From: Leptospira congkakensis
GTDB lineage: Bacteria; Spirochaetota; Leptospiria; Leptospirales; Leptospiraceae
NCBI RefSeq assembly: GCF_004770265.1
Contig: NZ_RQGQ01000004.1
Coordinates: 248,001-312,000 of the forward strand
Length of the DNA stretch: 64,000 nucleotides
Direction: 5' to 3'
Both the position numbers and the translations under genes were made by a program. Positions 54,937-64,000 of the stretch are shown here, one piece after another (position 1 is the first letter of the stretch; each line of letters starts with the position of its first letter). Under the pieces are notes generated by a model. It was given only the letters and a program-made list of their open reading frames with translations, ran no database searches and was not told where the DNA came from.

Positions 54937-56571
54937 TTACTTTCGGTTTTTCCAAGCAAGGCGTACGGGACTTAAGAGAGAAACTTCGTTTAAAGACTCT
55001 AGAAATTTTAGTTCTGTCATAAGTCCCCCAAGAATAGGGATTTTGTTTTTTAAATTATAAGCAGGGAGTTCTTCCGTGAGTATAATTGGCTTTCCACCTA
55101 ACCGTTCTTTTACTTCGTGAACGGCATCCAAAAGTCCCCCAAGGGAATCCACAATTTTGTTTTCTATTGTAGGCAAATACACTCGGCCCATTCCAATCTT
55201 TGGTAAATCTTCCAAAGGAATCTTTCGGCCTTCCGCAACTCGTCTGTAGAATAATCCTTCAATTTTTTTGATTTGGGATTCTAAATACTGGACACTTTGT
55301 TTGGAGAGAGGTTGGAATTCAGAATGGATGTCTCGAAAAGGATAAAATCCTACAGCCTCTTTATTCAATTGGAATCTTTTGTATAATTTCTGTAAGTTGG
55401 CGCGAATACTAACGGCTCCAATGGAACCTGTAATACAAACTGGCGAAGCTGTGATATGATCCACCGCCGAACCGATGTAATACCCACCACTGGCAACCGT
55501 ATCTTTAAAATAGGCAGTGACAATTTTTGTTTTTTTAAGTTCCATAATTTCTTGGTGGATTTGTTCGGAATAGAAGGCGGACCCACCCGGAGAGGAGATT
55601 TCTAAAATAACGGCTTTTATTTTTTTATCTTCTGCAAGAGCTTTCAAATTTGGAATCAGAGAGAAGGCTTCGATTTTTCCGTTTTCTCTATTTTTATGCA
55701 AATAATCGCCACCCTCAATTCCTCCTTCTAAAGGAAGGACTACCACTTCCACCTTTCGTTTGGGGAAAATTCGAAATTCTTTAATAGAATGGTGGAGGGA
55801 AGGATAGTTTCCGGAAAATACCTTTCGGTCTTCTGAGAAAAATTCATTTTCTGTTTTGATCCCTGTAATGACTCCAGCAGACAAAAGTTCATCTGCTGAT
55901 AACATTGGTTTGTAGAATAATGGTTCTAAGGATTTGTTTCCATTGGTAAGGGCGGTCAGTAAAACTTTTCTTAAATCTAAAATGAGTGTTTCTAAATTCT
56001 TTTTAGCCTCTTTGGAAAATTCTCCTCTTGTGAAACTTTCGGCAAAGGATTTGTATGGGCCAGAGGCAAAGGCTTGGACCTCGATTCCCCAGGCTTTTAA
56101 AAATTTACCAAAAAACATGGGTTCGGCGCTGGGAAGTAAAACCGTAAATTCAGATTCGGGTCCCAAAAACTTTTCAGTAGCTGCTGTTAATAGGAGTAAT
56201 GTTCCAACGCCGCCTTCCTTGGCAAAGATCCGCACTTTTTTTCCGGATTCCCGAATTGCTAAAATTTGGTTTCTGACTTCATAAAACTCGGAGAGAGTCC
56301 ATTCGAGTGGTGGTAACGAAATATCGAGGGTTTTGATTTTCCCATTTTTTTGAATGAGTTTTAAGAGGATGAGGAGTTCGAGTCTAGTGACTGTTTCTTC
56401 TTTGCCTTGAAATTTTTTGACAAAATAGGACTTGTAGGAATCTTCGAAAACAGCGGGAAATTCGATTTCATACACTTCTCGGCGTGATTGGAAGGCGAGG
56501 CTTAGACGTAGGTAAATCTGGTACAGAAGCCGGAAGGGTAGAAAAATTACCAAAAAAAGAATTCGAAACAC
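54937..56571 (-). CDS. sppA: Signal peptide peptidase SppA (protease IV-like)
   Basis: 544 residues from GTG 56571, which has AGAGGA seven bases upstream. A longer frame to 56775 would run into the divergent uvrA gene and is rejected. A membrane anchor ([20 protein letters not shown]) is followed by tandem S49/Clp-like domains. The nucleophile region [29 protein letters not shown] holds the Ser. The N-terminal domain supplies the likely Lys. It cuts cleaved signal peptides in the membrane. It diverges from uvrA by 40 bp. Confidence 0.92.
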   Translation of the reverse strand: MFRILFLVIFLPFRLLYQIYLRLSLAFQSRREVYEIEFPAVFEDSYKSYFVKKFQGKEETVTRLELLILLKLIQKNGKIKTLDISLPPLEWTLSEFYEVRNQILAIRESGKKVRIFAKEGGVGTLLLLTAATEKFLGPESEFTVLLPSAEPMFFGKFLKAWGIEVQAFASGPYKSFAESFTRGEFSKEAKKNLETLILDLRKVLLTALTNGNKSLEPLFYKPMLSADELLSAGVITGIKTENEFFSEDRKVFSGNYPSLHHSIKEFRIFPKRKVEVVVLPLEGGIEGGDYLHKNRENGKIEAFSLIPNLKALAEDKKIKAVILEISSPGGSAFYSEQIHQEIMELKKTKIVTAYFKDTVASGGYYIGSAVDHITASPVCITGSIGAVSIRANLQKLYKRFQLNKEAVGFYPFRDIHSEFQPLSKQSVQYLESQIKKIEGLFYRRVAEGRKIPLEDLPKIGMGRVYLPTIENKIVDSLGGLLDAVHEVKERLGGKPIILTEELPAYNLKNKIPILGGLMTELKFLESLNEVSLLSPVRLAWKNRK

Positions 56572-56611
56572 GTGAGATCCTCTTCCGTCATTTCTTAAAA
56601 TTCTTTCCAGA

Positions 56612-59503
56612 ATGAAAGAGGAAAACAACCTATCCGTTGTGGATTCCTTTATTCGTATTCGCGGCGCCAGAGAACATAACCTTAAAAACGTAAACCTTGA
56701 CATCCCTCGGGATAAACTTGTGGTCATCACTGGACTTTCGGGTTCTGGGAAATCATCCCTTGCCTTTGATACCATCTATGCGGAAGGGCAAAGAAGGTAT
56801 GTGGAATCTCTATCCAGCTATGCTCGTCAATTTCTGGGGCAAATGGAAAAACCTGAGGTGGACCAAATTGAGGGACTAAGCCCCGCCATCTCTATCGAAC
56901 AAAAAACAACCCATAGAAACCCACGTTCAACGGTGGGAACTGTTACAGAAATTTATGACTATTTACGACTGTTATATGCCCGCGTAGGAAAACCTCATTG
57001 TCCGAAATGTGGGACGGCAATTTCCAGTCTCTCCGTGGACCAAATCACCGACAGGATCAATTTATTTCCGGAGGGAACCAAACTCCAAATCATGGCCCCT
57101 GTCATCCAAGGGAAAAAAGGGGAACACAAAGAAGTCCTCGAACGTTATAAAAAAGAAGGATTCAATCGGGTGCGAGTGAATGGGGAAGTGTATTCCCTAG
57201 AAGATGAAATTCCTTTAAAGAAAAACTTCAAAGCGGATATCGACATCGTTGTGGACCGGATTGTCATGAAACCAGGGATCCAATCTAGATTGTCGGATTC
57301 TGTGGAAACTGCCTTAAAAACAGCGGAAGGGATCGTGGTTGTAGAAGACGGGGAGAAAGACCATTTATTCTCTCAAAAACTATCCTGTCCGAAATGTGAT
57401 GATGTCAGCATTCCAGAACTCACTCCCAGACTATTTTCCTTTAACTCTCCGTTTGGTGCTTGTTCCAATTGTGATGGTCTTGGTGCCCTCTTGGAATTTG
57501 ATGAATCCCTTCTTGTCACAGATCGTGAAGCTTCTTTGGCTGAAGGTTGTATTGAAGCTTGGGGAGGATCCAAATCCAATTCCTATTGGTATATGGCCAC
57601 CATACAAGCGTTATCCAAAAAATTAAAATTCAATTTGAATACCGCTTGGAAAGATTTACCGGAGAAAGTTCGGAATACCATTTTACATGGAGATTCTTCC
57701 ATTCATATTGATTATGATTTTCGTGGTGCCAATTCCCATTATGAATTTTCCAAAAACTATGAAGGTGTGATTCCTAACCTCAAACGTAGGTACAAAGAAA
57801 CCAAATCAGATTCTATGCGCCAGTGGTTTGAGTCCTTTATGACCAATCACGATTGTGATGAATGTAATGGGAAACGCCTTCGTCCAGAAGCATTGGCTGT
57901 CAAAGTCCAAGGGATCGGAATTGATGCCTATACCGGATTTTCTATTGAAAAGGCCTTAAATTTTACCAAGTCCTCTGAATACAAAGGGGCAGAAGATACC
58001 ATCTCCAAACCCATCTTAAAGGAGATTTTACAACGACTTCATTTTTTAAACGATGTGGGTGTTGGGTATTTGAATTTAAGTCGGGCCGCTGGAACTCTTT
58101 CCGGTGGTGAGATGCAAAGGATTCGCCTTGCAACTCAAATAGGTTCTCGCCTAATGGGTGTTTTGTATATTTTAGATGAACCATCCATTGGTCTCCACCA
58201 AAGAGACAATACCAAACTTGTCCAAACCTTAAAAGGCCTCCGTAACTTAGGAAATACTGTCCTTGTGGTAGAACACGACAAGGAAACCATGGAAGAGGCT
58301 GATTTTATTGTGGATATGGGCCCTGGGGCTGGAGTCCACGGTGGAGAAATTGTATCCTTCGGAACACCGGAACAAATCAAAAAAGACAAACATTCAGTCA
58401 CAGGAAAATACCTTTCTGGGGAAAAGCGGATTTCTATGCCGGAAACTCGCCGGGTAGGAAACGGGAAGTTTTTAAAGATCACAGGAGCGACACATAACAA
58501 CCTAAAGAATGTGGAAGTATCCATTCCGCTAGGGACACTAACGGTGGTTACTGGGGTTTCCGGTTCTGGGAAATCCACTCTTATCAATGAAATTCTTTAT
58601 AAGGAACTCGCAAGTTCTGTGATGGGTATGAAGGTAGTTCCCGGAAAACACAAAAAGATTCTGGGTAAAGATCAAATTGATAAGGTCATCAATATTGACC
58701 AATCTGCGATTGGTAGGACTCCTCGTTCCAACCCTGCAACTTACACTGGTTTGTTTACATTTGTCAGAGATTTATTTAGTGGTTTGGAAGAAGCCAAGGT
58801 AAGGGGATATGGCCCGGGACGGTTTAGTTTCAACGTGGCTGGGGGACGCTGCGAAAAATGTGAAGGGGATGGAATCTTAAAAATTGAAATGCATTTCCTT
58901 CCAGATATTTATGTGGAATGCGAAGTTTGTAAGGGAAAAAGATACAACCGCGAAACCTTAGAAGTAAAATACAAGGGAAAACATATTTCTGATATTTTGG
59001 ATATGACTGTAGAAGAGGCTGTAGTTTTCTTCGAAAATATTCCGAACCTCAAACGAAAACTAGATACCCTGATGGATGTGGGTCTTGGTTATATCAAACT
59101 GGGACAGGCTGCCACTACTTTTTCCGGTGGGGAAGCACAAAGGATCAAACTTTCCACAGAACTTTCCAAAAGACCCACAGGCAAAACTCTCTATATTTTA
59201 GATGAACCGACAACAGGCCTTCATTTTGAAGACATTGAAAAACTTCTCTCTGTTTTGCAAGTGCTTGTGGACAAAGGTAACTCCATGGTCATCATCGAAC
59301 ATAACTTAGATGTGATCAAAGCAGCAGACTATATCATAGACATAGGACCTGAGGGTGGAGACGGAGGTGGTGAGGTGATTGCTACAGGAACTCCCGAAGA
59401 GGTTGTTGCCGTCAAACGTTCGTTCACCGGCCAATACTTAAAAAAAGTTTTAGAAGAAGAAAAGGCTCTCGATGCCAAATTCTCCAAAAAGAAATCTAAG
59501 TAA
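56612..59503 (+). CDS. uvrA: Excinuclease ABC subunit A
   Basis: 963 residues. Two ABC cassettes: Walker [10 protein letters not shown] and GVSGSGKST; signatures [17 protein letters not shown] and [16 protein letters not shown]; Walker [13 protein letters not shown] and [12 protein letters not shown]. Zinc-finger Cys pairs are seen at CPKCG, CPKCD and CEKCEGDG...CEVCKGKRY. It recognises DNA damage in nucleotide-excision repair with UvrB. ATG start. The gene after it follows within 6 bp. Confidence 0.98.
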   Translation: MKEENNLSVVDSFIRIRGAREHNLKNVNLDIPRDKLVVITGLSGSGKSSLAFDTIYAEGQRRYVESLSSYARQFLGQMEKPEVDQIEGLSPAISIEQKTTHRNPRSTVGTVTEIYDYLRLLYARVGKPHCPKCGTAISSLSVDQITDRINLFPEGTKLQIMAPVIQGKKGEHKEVLERYKKEGFNRVRVNGEVYSLEDEIPLKKNFKADIDIVVDRIVMKPGIQSRLSDSVETALKTAEGIVVVEDGEKDHLFSQKLSCPKCDDVSIPELTPRLFSFNSPFGACSNCDGLGALLEFDESLLVTDREASLAEGCIEAWGGSKSNSYWYMATIQALSKKLKFNLNTAWKDLPEKVRNTILHGDSSIHIDYDFRGANSHYEFSKNYEGVIPNLKRRYKETKSDSMRQWFESFMTNHDCDECNGKRLRPEALAVKVQGIGIDAYTGFSIEKALNFTKSSEYKGAEDTISKPILKEILQRLHFLNDVGVGYLNLSRAAGTLSGGEMQRIRLATQIGSRLMGVLYILDEPSIGLHQRDNTKLVQTLKGLRNLGNTVLVVEHDKETMEEADFIVDMGPGAGVHGGEIVSFGTPEQIKKDKHSVTGKYLSGEKRISMPETRRVGNGKFLKITGATHNNLKNVEVSIPLGTLTVVTGVSGSGKSTLINEILYKELASSVMGMKVVPGKHKKILGKDQIDKVINIDQSAIGRTPRSNPATYTGLFTFVRDLFSGLEEAKVRGYGPGRFSFNVAGGRCEKCEGDGILKIEMHFLPDIYVECEVCKGKRYNRETLEVKYKGKHISDILDMTVEEAVVFFENIPNLKRKLDTLMDVGLGYIKLGQAATTFSGGEAQRIKLSTELSKRPTGKTLYILDEPTTGLHFEDIEKLLSVLQVLVDKGNSMVIIEHNLDVIKAADYIIDIGPEGGDGGGEVIATGTPEEVVAVKRSFTGQYLKKVLEEEKALDAKFSKKKSK

Positions 59504-59509
59504 GTTTTC

Positions 59510-60583
59510 GTGAATCCGACAAATGAGAATTTGATTTTAAAGTATGGGGAACCTGGTTCAATATACCCTAAAAATTTTACTCAAAGTGGATCCGTCGGAT
59601 TTTATCGGAGCTGGAAACCCATCCTCATCCAGGAAGGTTACTACCATTTCCTTCTTGGTTTTGAATCCTATTTAGAATTCCAAAAAAAACTCTCAAGTCT
59701 TGCAGAAGAGCCGGTTGGAGTTTCCGTAAGCCTTTCTTGTATGGTAGAAGTGAATGTGGCCGGAGGAATCCTTGTCCATGCGAGCCGAATCCATCAGGAA
59801 AACCATAACCAAGATCAAAATCGGGATACGTTAACCCAAGAGGTTCTTCATTCCCTTTGGGATGGTTTCCGGGAAGGTAATTCCACCAAAATTTTTGCTG
59901 TGGGTGTGAGTGAACCGGGTTGGGAAACGAAACTCCGCAAGTTAAGTTCGGCCGTTAGAGAAGGAAAGTTATCCGGAACTAAATCCTTTATCACGAATGG
60001 AGCGGAAGCAGATACCATCTTTTGGGTGACTAAATCGGAAGAGGGAAATCCTGTTTATTTGGTCAAACGGAATCAAAATACAAAAAATCCAAACATAGAG
60101 GGTGAATCTAAGAGTTCTAATCAAACTAGTGAAGATTCCTTTCATACCGATTTCACTCCGTTAGTCACGCATCTCAAACTGACGTTATGCGAATATCCCA
60201 TTTCTTCAGAAGATTTACTTTTAGAAAACTATGGAAAATTGGGAATGGAACTCCGACTCAAAGAACTCCTATCTCTTGTATCTTTACTGATTGGAAAATC
60301 AAAAAAAGTTTCTTTGGAAAATGGACTTGTGGCAGAGGAGAGAGAGAAACTCACCCTATGGCGAGACAATTTTTTATCTCAGTGCCAAGGAAATCCTGAC
60401 ACAGAATTTTTACTTTCTGGTTTTCCTTACCCGACACAAGGACTCCTTCTGGCCCTCAGCCAACATTGGGATTTAGCGTCGCCAAAAGACCTAAAGTCTG
60501 TGGATCCAGACTTTCAACTTTTTGTTTGGGAAGACCAGTTCACAGAGTATTTAATACAAAAGAAAAAACGAAAACTTTCTTAG
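59510..60583 (+). CDS. Divergent acyl-CoA dehydrogenase-like protein
   Basis: 357 residues from a GTG start. The centre reads IFAVGVSEPGWETKLRKL followed by REGKLSGTKSFITNGAEADTIFWV. This matches the acyl-CoA dehydrogenase middle domain (consensus T-E-P-x-x-G-S and G-x-K-x-F-I-T-N-G-x-x-A). The rest is weakly conserved, and the C-terminal helical domain lacks an obvious Glu base. It may be an inactive or altered member. It follows uvrA by 6 bp and is probably on its transcript. A role in repair, by location, is unproven. Confidence 0.65.
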   Translation: MNPTNENLILKYGEPGSIYPKNFTQSGSVGFYRSWKPILIQEGYYHFLLGFESYLEFQKKLSSLAEEPVGVSVSLSCMVEVNVAGGILVHASRIHQENHNQDQNRDTLTQEVLHSLWDGFREGNSTKIFAVGVSEPGWETKLRKLSSAVREGKLSGTKSFITNGAEADTIFWVTKSEEGNPVYLVKRNQNTKNPNIEGESKSSNQTSEDSFHTDFTPLVTHLKLTLCEYPISSEDLLLENYGKLGMELRLKELLSLVSLLIGKSKKVSLENGLVAEEREKLTLWRDNFLSQCQGNPDTEFLLSGFPYPTQGLLLALSQHWDLASPKDLKSVDPDFQLFVWEDQFTEYLIQKKKRKLS

Positions 60584-60584
60584 C

Positions 60585-61544
60585 TTAATGATGGTGGTGG
60601 TCGTGTGCATGTCCATGACTATGCCCATGGTGGCCAAATTCACGTTCTGTTTCTCTGATAGAGATTTCTTCCAGTTTCCCTTTGAATGTTGCTGATAAGA
60701 TTTCCACAGAAACAAAAGGAACTCCAAATTCGCTCTTAAGGACTTTATGGATTTCTAAAACAATTTTGTCCCTATCTGCATTTTTATCGACTAAGATCTG
60801 TAATTCGACAGAAAATACACCGGAAGTGAGTTTACGAACTGTAATTCCTGGAACAGATTCAATCCCAGGAAATACCCTGATATGCTCTAACAGATGTTCC
60901 TTGTCAAAATCGCTTGTGTCTGCTTCGATGAGAATCTCAATTGATTCTTTGACAATTCCGTAGGATGTTTTTAGGATAAAAATTCCAAGGATGATACTTA
61001 GGAAACTGTCCACTTCGCGAAATCCGGTGAAACGAATGATGAGAGCCCCAATGACAACAGCTAAGGTTCCCAAAAGATCAGTGAGAACATGTAAATAAGC
61101 TGACTTCAAATTTAAGCTAGTTTTACTCACTCCGACAAGTAGGCCTGCTGATATCAAATTGATTCCAAAACCGATCACAGCATAAACTAACATCGAATCG
61201 GCTTCGACATGAGTAGATCCTGAAAAACGCAAATAACTTTCATATAAAATAAAAATGGCAATTCCAATCAAAAGAATACCATTGAATAGGGCTGCCAGTA
61301 CCTCAAAACGATGAAATCCAAAAGGGTATTTAGAGGTGGGTTTTTTAGAAGCAATGAGTAAGGCAAATAGGGAAATGATATGGGCAAAAACATCAGTAAA
61401 GATATGTCCCGCATCTGCAAATAGGGCTAGGCTTCCACTTTCTCTGGAACCAATCCATTCGATAAAAAATATGGCAATTGATAGAACACCGGATAGGCTT
61501 AAAAAAAATACCAACCGAGAACGTTTGGGTCTTGGTTTAGTCAT
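60585..61544 (-). CDS. Cation diffusion facilitator (zinc-type) transporter
   Basis: 319 residues. Six membrane helices span about 12-210. The helix 2 and 5 metal sites are GSLALFADAGHIFTDVFAHIISL (H-x-x-x-D) and SAYLHVLTDLLGTLAVV (H-x-x-x-D). A cytoplasmic domain follows, with a final His-rich tail HHGHSHGHAHDHHHH. It exports Zn2+ or a related metal from the cytoplasm. Its start overlaps the OmpA-like gene's end by 8 bp, making a three-gene run with two envelope proteins. Confidence 0.93.
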   Translation of the reverse strand: MTKPRPKRSRLVFFLSLSGVLSIAIFFIEWIGSRESGSLALFADAGHIFTDVFAHIISLFALLIASKKPTSKYPFGFHRFEVLAALFNGILLIGIAIFILYESYLRFSGSTHVEADSMLVYAVIGFGINLISAGLLVGVSKTSLNLKSAYLHVLTDLLGTLAVVIGALIIRFTGFREVDSFLSIILGIFILKTSYGIVKESIEILIEADTSDFDKEHLLEHIRVFPGIESVPGITVRKLTSGVFSVELQILVDKNADRDKIVLEIHKVLKSEFGVPFVSVEILSATFKGKLEEISIRETEREFGHHGHSHGHAHDHHHH

Positions 61545-62586
61545 TATTTGTGTTTAGTGACCCTGTGGCTCTTGGCACAACAACAATGTCAACTCGGCGA
61601 TTGAGTGCTTTGTTTTCTTTAGTAGAATTGGGAACAATGGGTTGAAACTCACCATACCCAGCACTAGAAAAGTTTTTTGGGTTTAGGTTTTTGTTTTGTA
61701 ACATGTATTCCAGAACAGATAATGCTCGTTCGCTGGAAAGGTGCCAGTTGTTTCTAAATTTTGTTTTGATAGGAACATTATCTGTATGTCCTTCTACAAT
61801 AATATAGTTTTCAGGATAGGATGCGAGGATATCTCTGATTTTTTCGATTGCGGGAAGGATGGCTGGTTTTAATTCGGAAGATCCACTATCAAAGGAAATT
61901 TTATCATCGATATTAATGATAAGTTTGTTATGAAACCGTTTGAGACGGATTTGACCAGAGGTAATTTCCTTTGCCAATTTTTCTTCGAATTCTTTTGTTT
62001 GTTCCGCAAGTCGTTCCAATTCTCGCTTTTGTTCTTTGGTGAGTTTGCGAAGGGTTGCGAGCTCTTCTTCTAAATTACGAATCCTTTCTTTGAGTTCATC
62101 GATTTTGGATTCATAAGTTTCGCGAAGTTTTTGTTCTTTTTGCAAACATTCGCGTTCTTTATCTTCGAGTTTTTTCTTATAAGCATCTAAATCGGCCCGG
62201 TCTTTTTCCTCTCGTTTGCGGTTCTCGTCCGCGAGTAATCGTTCCTTGTCGGTTCCCTTTTTTTCAATACTACGAAGGCGCATATCATAATCGCGCATTT
62301 TGTCGGAATATTCATTTTGTTCTTTGGCACGGTTTCGTTTTTCAAGTTCCAAATCTTCTGTGAGATTTCGGTTTTGAGTTTGGAGGTCTTTTTTTTCCTC
62401 TTCCAAACGATTCAATTCGTTTTGGTGTTGTTTGCGAATGTCCGCAAGTTCCAATTCCAAAGCATATTTTTCTTTGTAGATTTGGTTGTATTCATAAGGG
62501 AAATAAATCCAATCCGCAGAAAGAGAGGATACGGATACAAATCCAAACAGGAAAAAAGCCTTCAGTGATGAGAATTTACTTCGCAT
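61537..62586 (-). CDS. Periplasmic coiled-coil protein with OmpA domain
   Basis: 349 residues from ATG 62586, with GAGGATAG upstream; the in-frame TTG at 62592 adds two residues. A signal peptide MRSKFSSLKAFFLFGFVSVSSLSA is followed by a very long charged coiled coil (about 35-215, Lys/Glu/Arg rich). Then comes an OmpA/MotB peptidoglycan-binding domain with FDSGSSELKPAILPAIEKI, IIVEGHTDNVPI and NRRVDIVV. It probably spans the periplasm and binds peptidoglycan. The start overlaps the end of the upstream coiled-coil lipoprotein gene by 11 bp. Confidence 0.92.
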   Translation of the reverse strand: MRSKFSSLKAFFLFGFVSVSSLSADWIYFPYEYNQIYKEKYALELELADIRKQHQNELNRLEEEKKDLQTQNRNLTEDLELEKRNRAKEQNEYSDKMRDYDMRLRSIEKKGTDKERLLADENRKREEKDRADLDAYKKKLEDKERECLQKEQKLRETYESKIDELKERIRNLEEELATLRKLTKEQKRELERLAEQTKEFEEKLAKEITSGQIRLKRFHNKLIINIDDKISFDSGSSELKPAILPAIEKIRDILASYPENYIIVEGHTDNVPIKTKFRNNWHLSSERALSVLEYMLQNKNLNPKNFSSAGYGEFQPIVPNSTKENKALNRRVDIVVVPRATGSLNTNND

Positions 62587-63268
62587 CGTCAAAACTATCC
62601 TCTAAATTGACTTTTGGCAAACTTGGTGCTTCTGTTTTCACCCTTTCGAAATCGGAAACGCGGCGACGAGCATCTGATTTTTTCTCCGCGTATTGAGTTT
62701 CATAAATTTCTTTTTTGATATATTCTGGATCCGCAGGTGTTTTTCCTTGGGATTCTTGGAACTTAACTGCAATTTCAGAGCGAACTAATTCTAGTTCGGC
62801 GATGAGTTCCCCCAGGGCGGCTTCTTTCATTTCCAAATAAGCTTTGTCTTCTTTTTCTTTTTGGATCCAAGTTTTATAACGAGTTTCTTCTTTGGCCCTT
62901 TCTAACTCATGGGTTTGGCTTTCTTCCAAATATCGTTTGGAAGAGGCAGAATCCTCTTTCAAAACAAAATAGGTTTCTTTGGTACGAGACAAATCTCGTT
63001 GGGAGCCGTGTTTGTTGACTTTTGCCTGAGAGATTTTAATAGCTTGGCCTGTGAGAGCATTTGCCTTTCTCTGCGATGAGACTTCGTTGTTTAATTTGAT
63101 GATTTTGTCTGTGAGAACTCTTGTGGCATTTTTCTGTTCTGAATTCATGACTTCGTCACGAACATAGGCATCCGGAACCTTACTGATTTTAGGTTCGAAG
63201 AGCACACATTGGGAAAAAACTAGGATAAGAAAAAGATTCGTTTTCAAAATTCGAACTCGTGCCGACAT
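62576..63268 (-). CDS. Coiled-coil lipoprotein
   Basis: 230 residues from ATG 63268; an in-frame start at 63289 adds seven residues. The signal ILKTNLFLILVFSQC gives a lipobox with Cys lipidated. The rest is a long, charged helix (about 35-210) with repeats such as HELERAKEETRYKTWIQKEKE. No known family. It is the first gene of the run with the OmpA coiled-coil protein and the CDF transporter. The two coiled coils could pair in the periplasm (inference). Confidence 0.8.
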   Translation of the reverse strand: MSARVRILKTNLFLILVFSQCVLFEPKISKVPDAYVRDEVMNSEQKNATRVLTDKIIKLNNEVSSQRKANALTGQAIKISQAKVNKHGSQRDLSRTKETYFVLKEDSASSKRYLEESQTHELERAKEETRYKTWIQKEKEDKAYLEMKEAALGELIAELELVRSEIAVKFQESQGKTPADPEYIKKEIYETQYAEKKSDARRRVSDFERVKTEAPSLPKVNLEDSFDDAK

Positions 63269-63333
63269 AGGATATAGCCTATGCTCCACGTGACATAACC
63301 GTCAATTGTAAATTTCAGGAAATCCGCTGATTT

Positions 63334-64000
63334 ATGGAAGAAGAAAGAAAGAAAGAGTCCGAATTCCGTATCAAAATCGACAGAGAAAGCGATTCCTATG
63401 ATGAGTTTGTCGCTGAGATCAAAAACCTCGTTTCATTAGAGGATTCCAAAAGACTGAAAGAAATGTTGGATGGAGCTCACCCTGCCGACATTGTCACTTT
63501 ATTCCGTGATTTAGAAAGAGAAGAGGAATTATATCTTTTCCGCATCCTTCCCAAAGAAGACCAAGCCTATGCCCTCGTCAAAATGGAAGAGGAGACCTTA
63601 GAGTCTTTTTTAGAGGAACTTTCTGTTGATGAAATTTCAAATACTCTGGATCATATTGAAACGGATGAGACCACTTATCTTCTCTCCTATCTACCAAGCG
63701 CTAAACGTGAGTTAGTTTTAGCAAATTTAAGCAAAACCGATAGTTTTGAAATTCGTTCCCAGCTAGGGTTTCGTGAGTCTTCTGCCGGACGACTGATGTC
63801 CAAAGATTTTGCTACCGTTTCTATTAATGATAATGTCCGAAAAGGAATCATCAATGTTCGCAAAAAAGCCAAAGAAATCGAAGATATTTACCAAGTGTAT
63901 GTAACTGATGAGGCAGGAGTTTTGGAAGGATTCATTCCTTTAAAAGATTTATTTCTCACTCCAATCAATACCAAAGTAGCAAAGATTACCAATTTTTCTG
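63334..64000 (+). CDS. mgtE: MgtE-family magnesium transporter (5' part)
   Basis: 222 residues are visible before the window ends. The MgtE N domain (about 30-135) has LKEMLDGAHPADIVTLFRDLEREEE and RILPKEDQAYALVKM. The CBS domain begins GRLMSKDFATVSINDNVRKGI. The membrane part lies outside. MgtE is a Mg2+ channel closed by Mg2+ binding to the N and CBS domains. ATG 63334 diverges from the lipoprotein gene by 65 bp. The partial state is due to the window end. Confidence 0.93.
   Translation, partial: MEEERKKESEFRIKIDRESDSYDEFVAEIKNLVSLEDSKRLKEMLDGAHPADIVTLFRDLEREEELYLFRILPKEDQAYALVKMEEETLESFLEELSVDEISNTLDHIETDETTYLLSYLPSAKRELVLANLSKTDSFEIRSQLGFRESSAGRLMSKDFATVSINDNVRKGIINVRKKAKEIEDIYQVYVTDEAGVLEGFIPLKDLFLTPINTKVAKITNFS

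Noticed and set aside
56572..56775. 68-residue N-terminal extension of SppA
   Set aside because: It overlaps the start of uvrA on the other strand and lacks membrane-anchor logic. GTG 56571 has a good ribosome site and begins exactly at the membrane anchor.
1..64000. CRISPR arrays, insertion sequences, rRNA genes or a full prophage
   Set aside because: No regularly spaced repeats, transposase or integrase motifs, rRNA signatures or structural phage genes were seen; the YopX-like gene stands alone.

Overview
The window reads as a chromosomal segment of a spirochaete of the genus Leptospira, most likely a free-living (saprophytic) species. Evidence from the sequence: a FlaB-type periplasmic flagellin, lipoproteins with relaxed spirochaetal lipoboxes, the LPS gene lpxC, many TTG/GTG starts, moderate-to-low GC, and short operons on both strands. 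Species assignment is inference from protein character; no database search was possible. Nearly all of the sequence is coding. I see no insertion sequence, CRISPR array, rRNA or intact prophage.

Layout. 1-2.6 kb: end of an unidentified gene, terminator, a YdcF-like gene coupled to lysS (minus strand), and tRNA-Leu(GAG). The tRNA is followed by a 201-bp structured unit that ends in an exact 19-bp copy of the tRNA 3' end. 2.9-9 kb: HEAT-repeat protein, alpha/beta hydrolase, DUF1499 protein, renalase-like flavoprotein, methyltransferase, APC permease, small lipoprotein with a clear promoter and terminator. 9-24 kb: REC/degenerate-GGDEF/EAL regulator, RRM protein, pepN, long-chain acyl-CoA synthetase, TPR protein plus YopX-like protein, orphan ParA, cyclic-nucleotide-gated channel homologue, YbaB, OmpA-like lipoprotein, flagellin, cobalamin adenosyltransferase, POT transporter. 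24-31 kb: ptsI, lpxC, and an Mla-type lipid-transport operon (MCE protein, ATPase, permease). The first gene of that operon encodes a secreted protein made of about sixteen 20-residue aromatic-Pro repeats. 31-37 kb: ddl, sodium:solute symporter, xseB, xseA, AI-2E family protein, lipoprotein.

36.6-44.2 kb is a plus-strand cluster: DedA protein, a large 7TM-sensor/HAMP/PP2C/TPR protein, a FemAB-like acyltransferase, clpS and clpA. The last three overlap at start/stop codons. 44.3-46.4 kb: membrane protein plus RidA, then two hsp20 genes behind a sigma70-like promoter and a CIRCE operator. 46.4-50.4 kb: hisC, leuA and an unknown polytopic membrane protein. 50.4-60.6 kb: VOC-like protein, glycerophosphodiesterase, queuosine-precursor transporter, GH18 protein, Sua5, sppA, uvrA, and an acyl-CoA-dehydrogenase-like protein. 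60.6-64 kb: CDF metal transporter, coiled-coil OmpA protein, coiled-coil lipoprotein, and the 5' part of mgtE.

The envelope theme is strong: lpxC, the Mla operon, ddl, the OmpA proteins, lipoproteins, sppA and flagellin. The three most interesting signals are the repeat protein in the Mla operon, the tRNA-linked mini-element, and the FemAB-like gene coupled to the ClpS/ClpA N-degron machinery.
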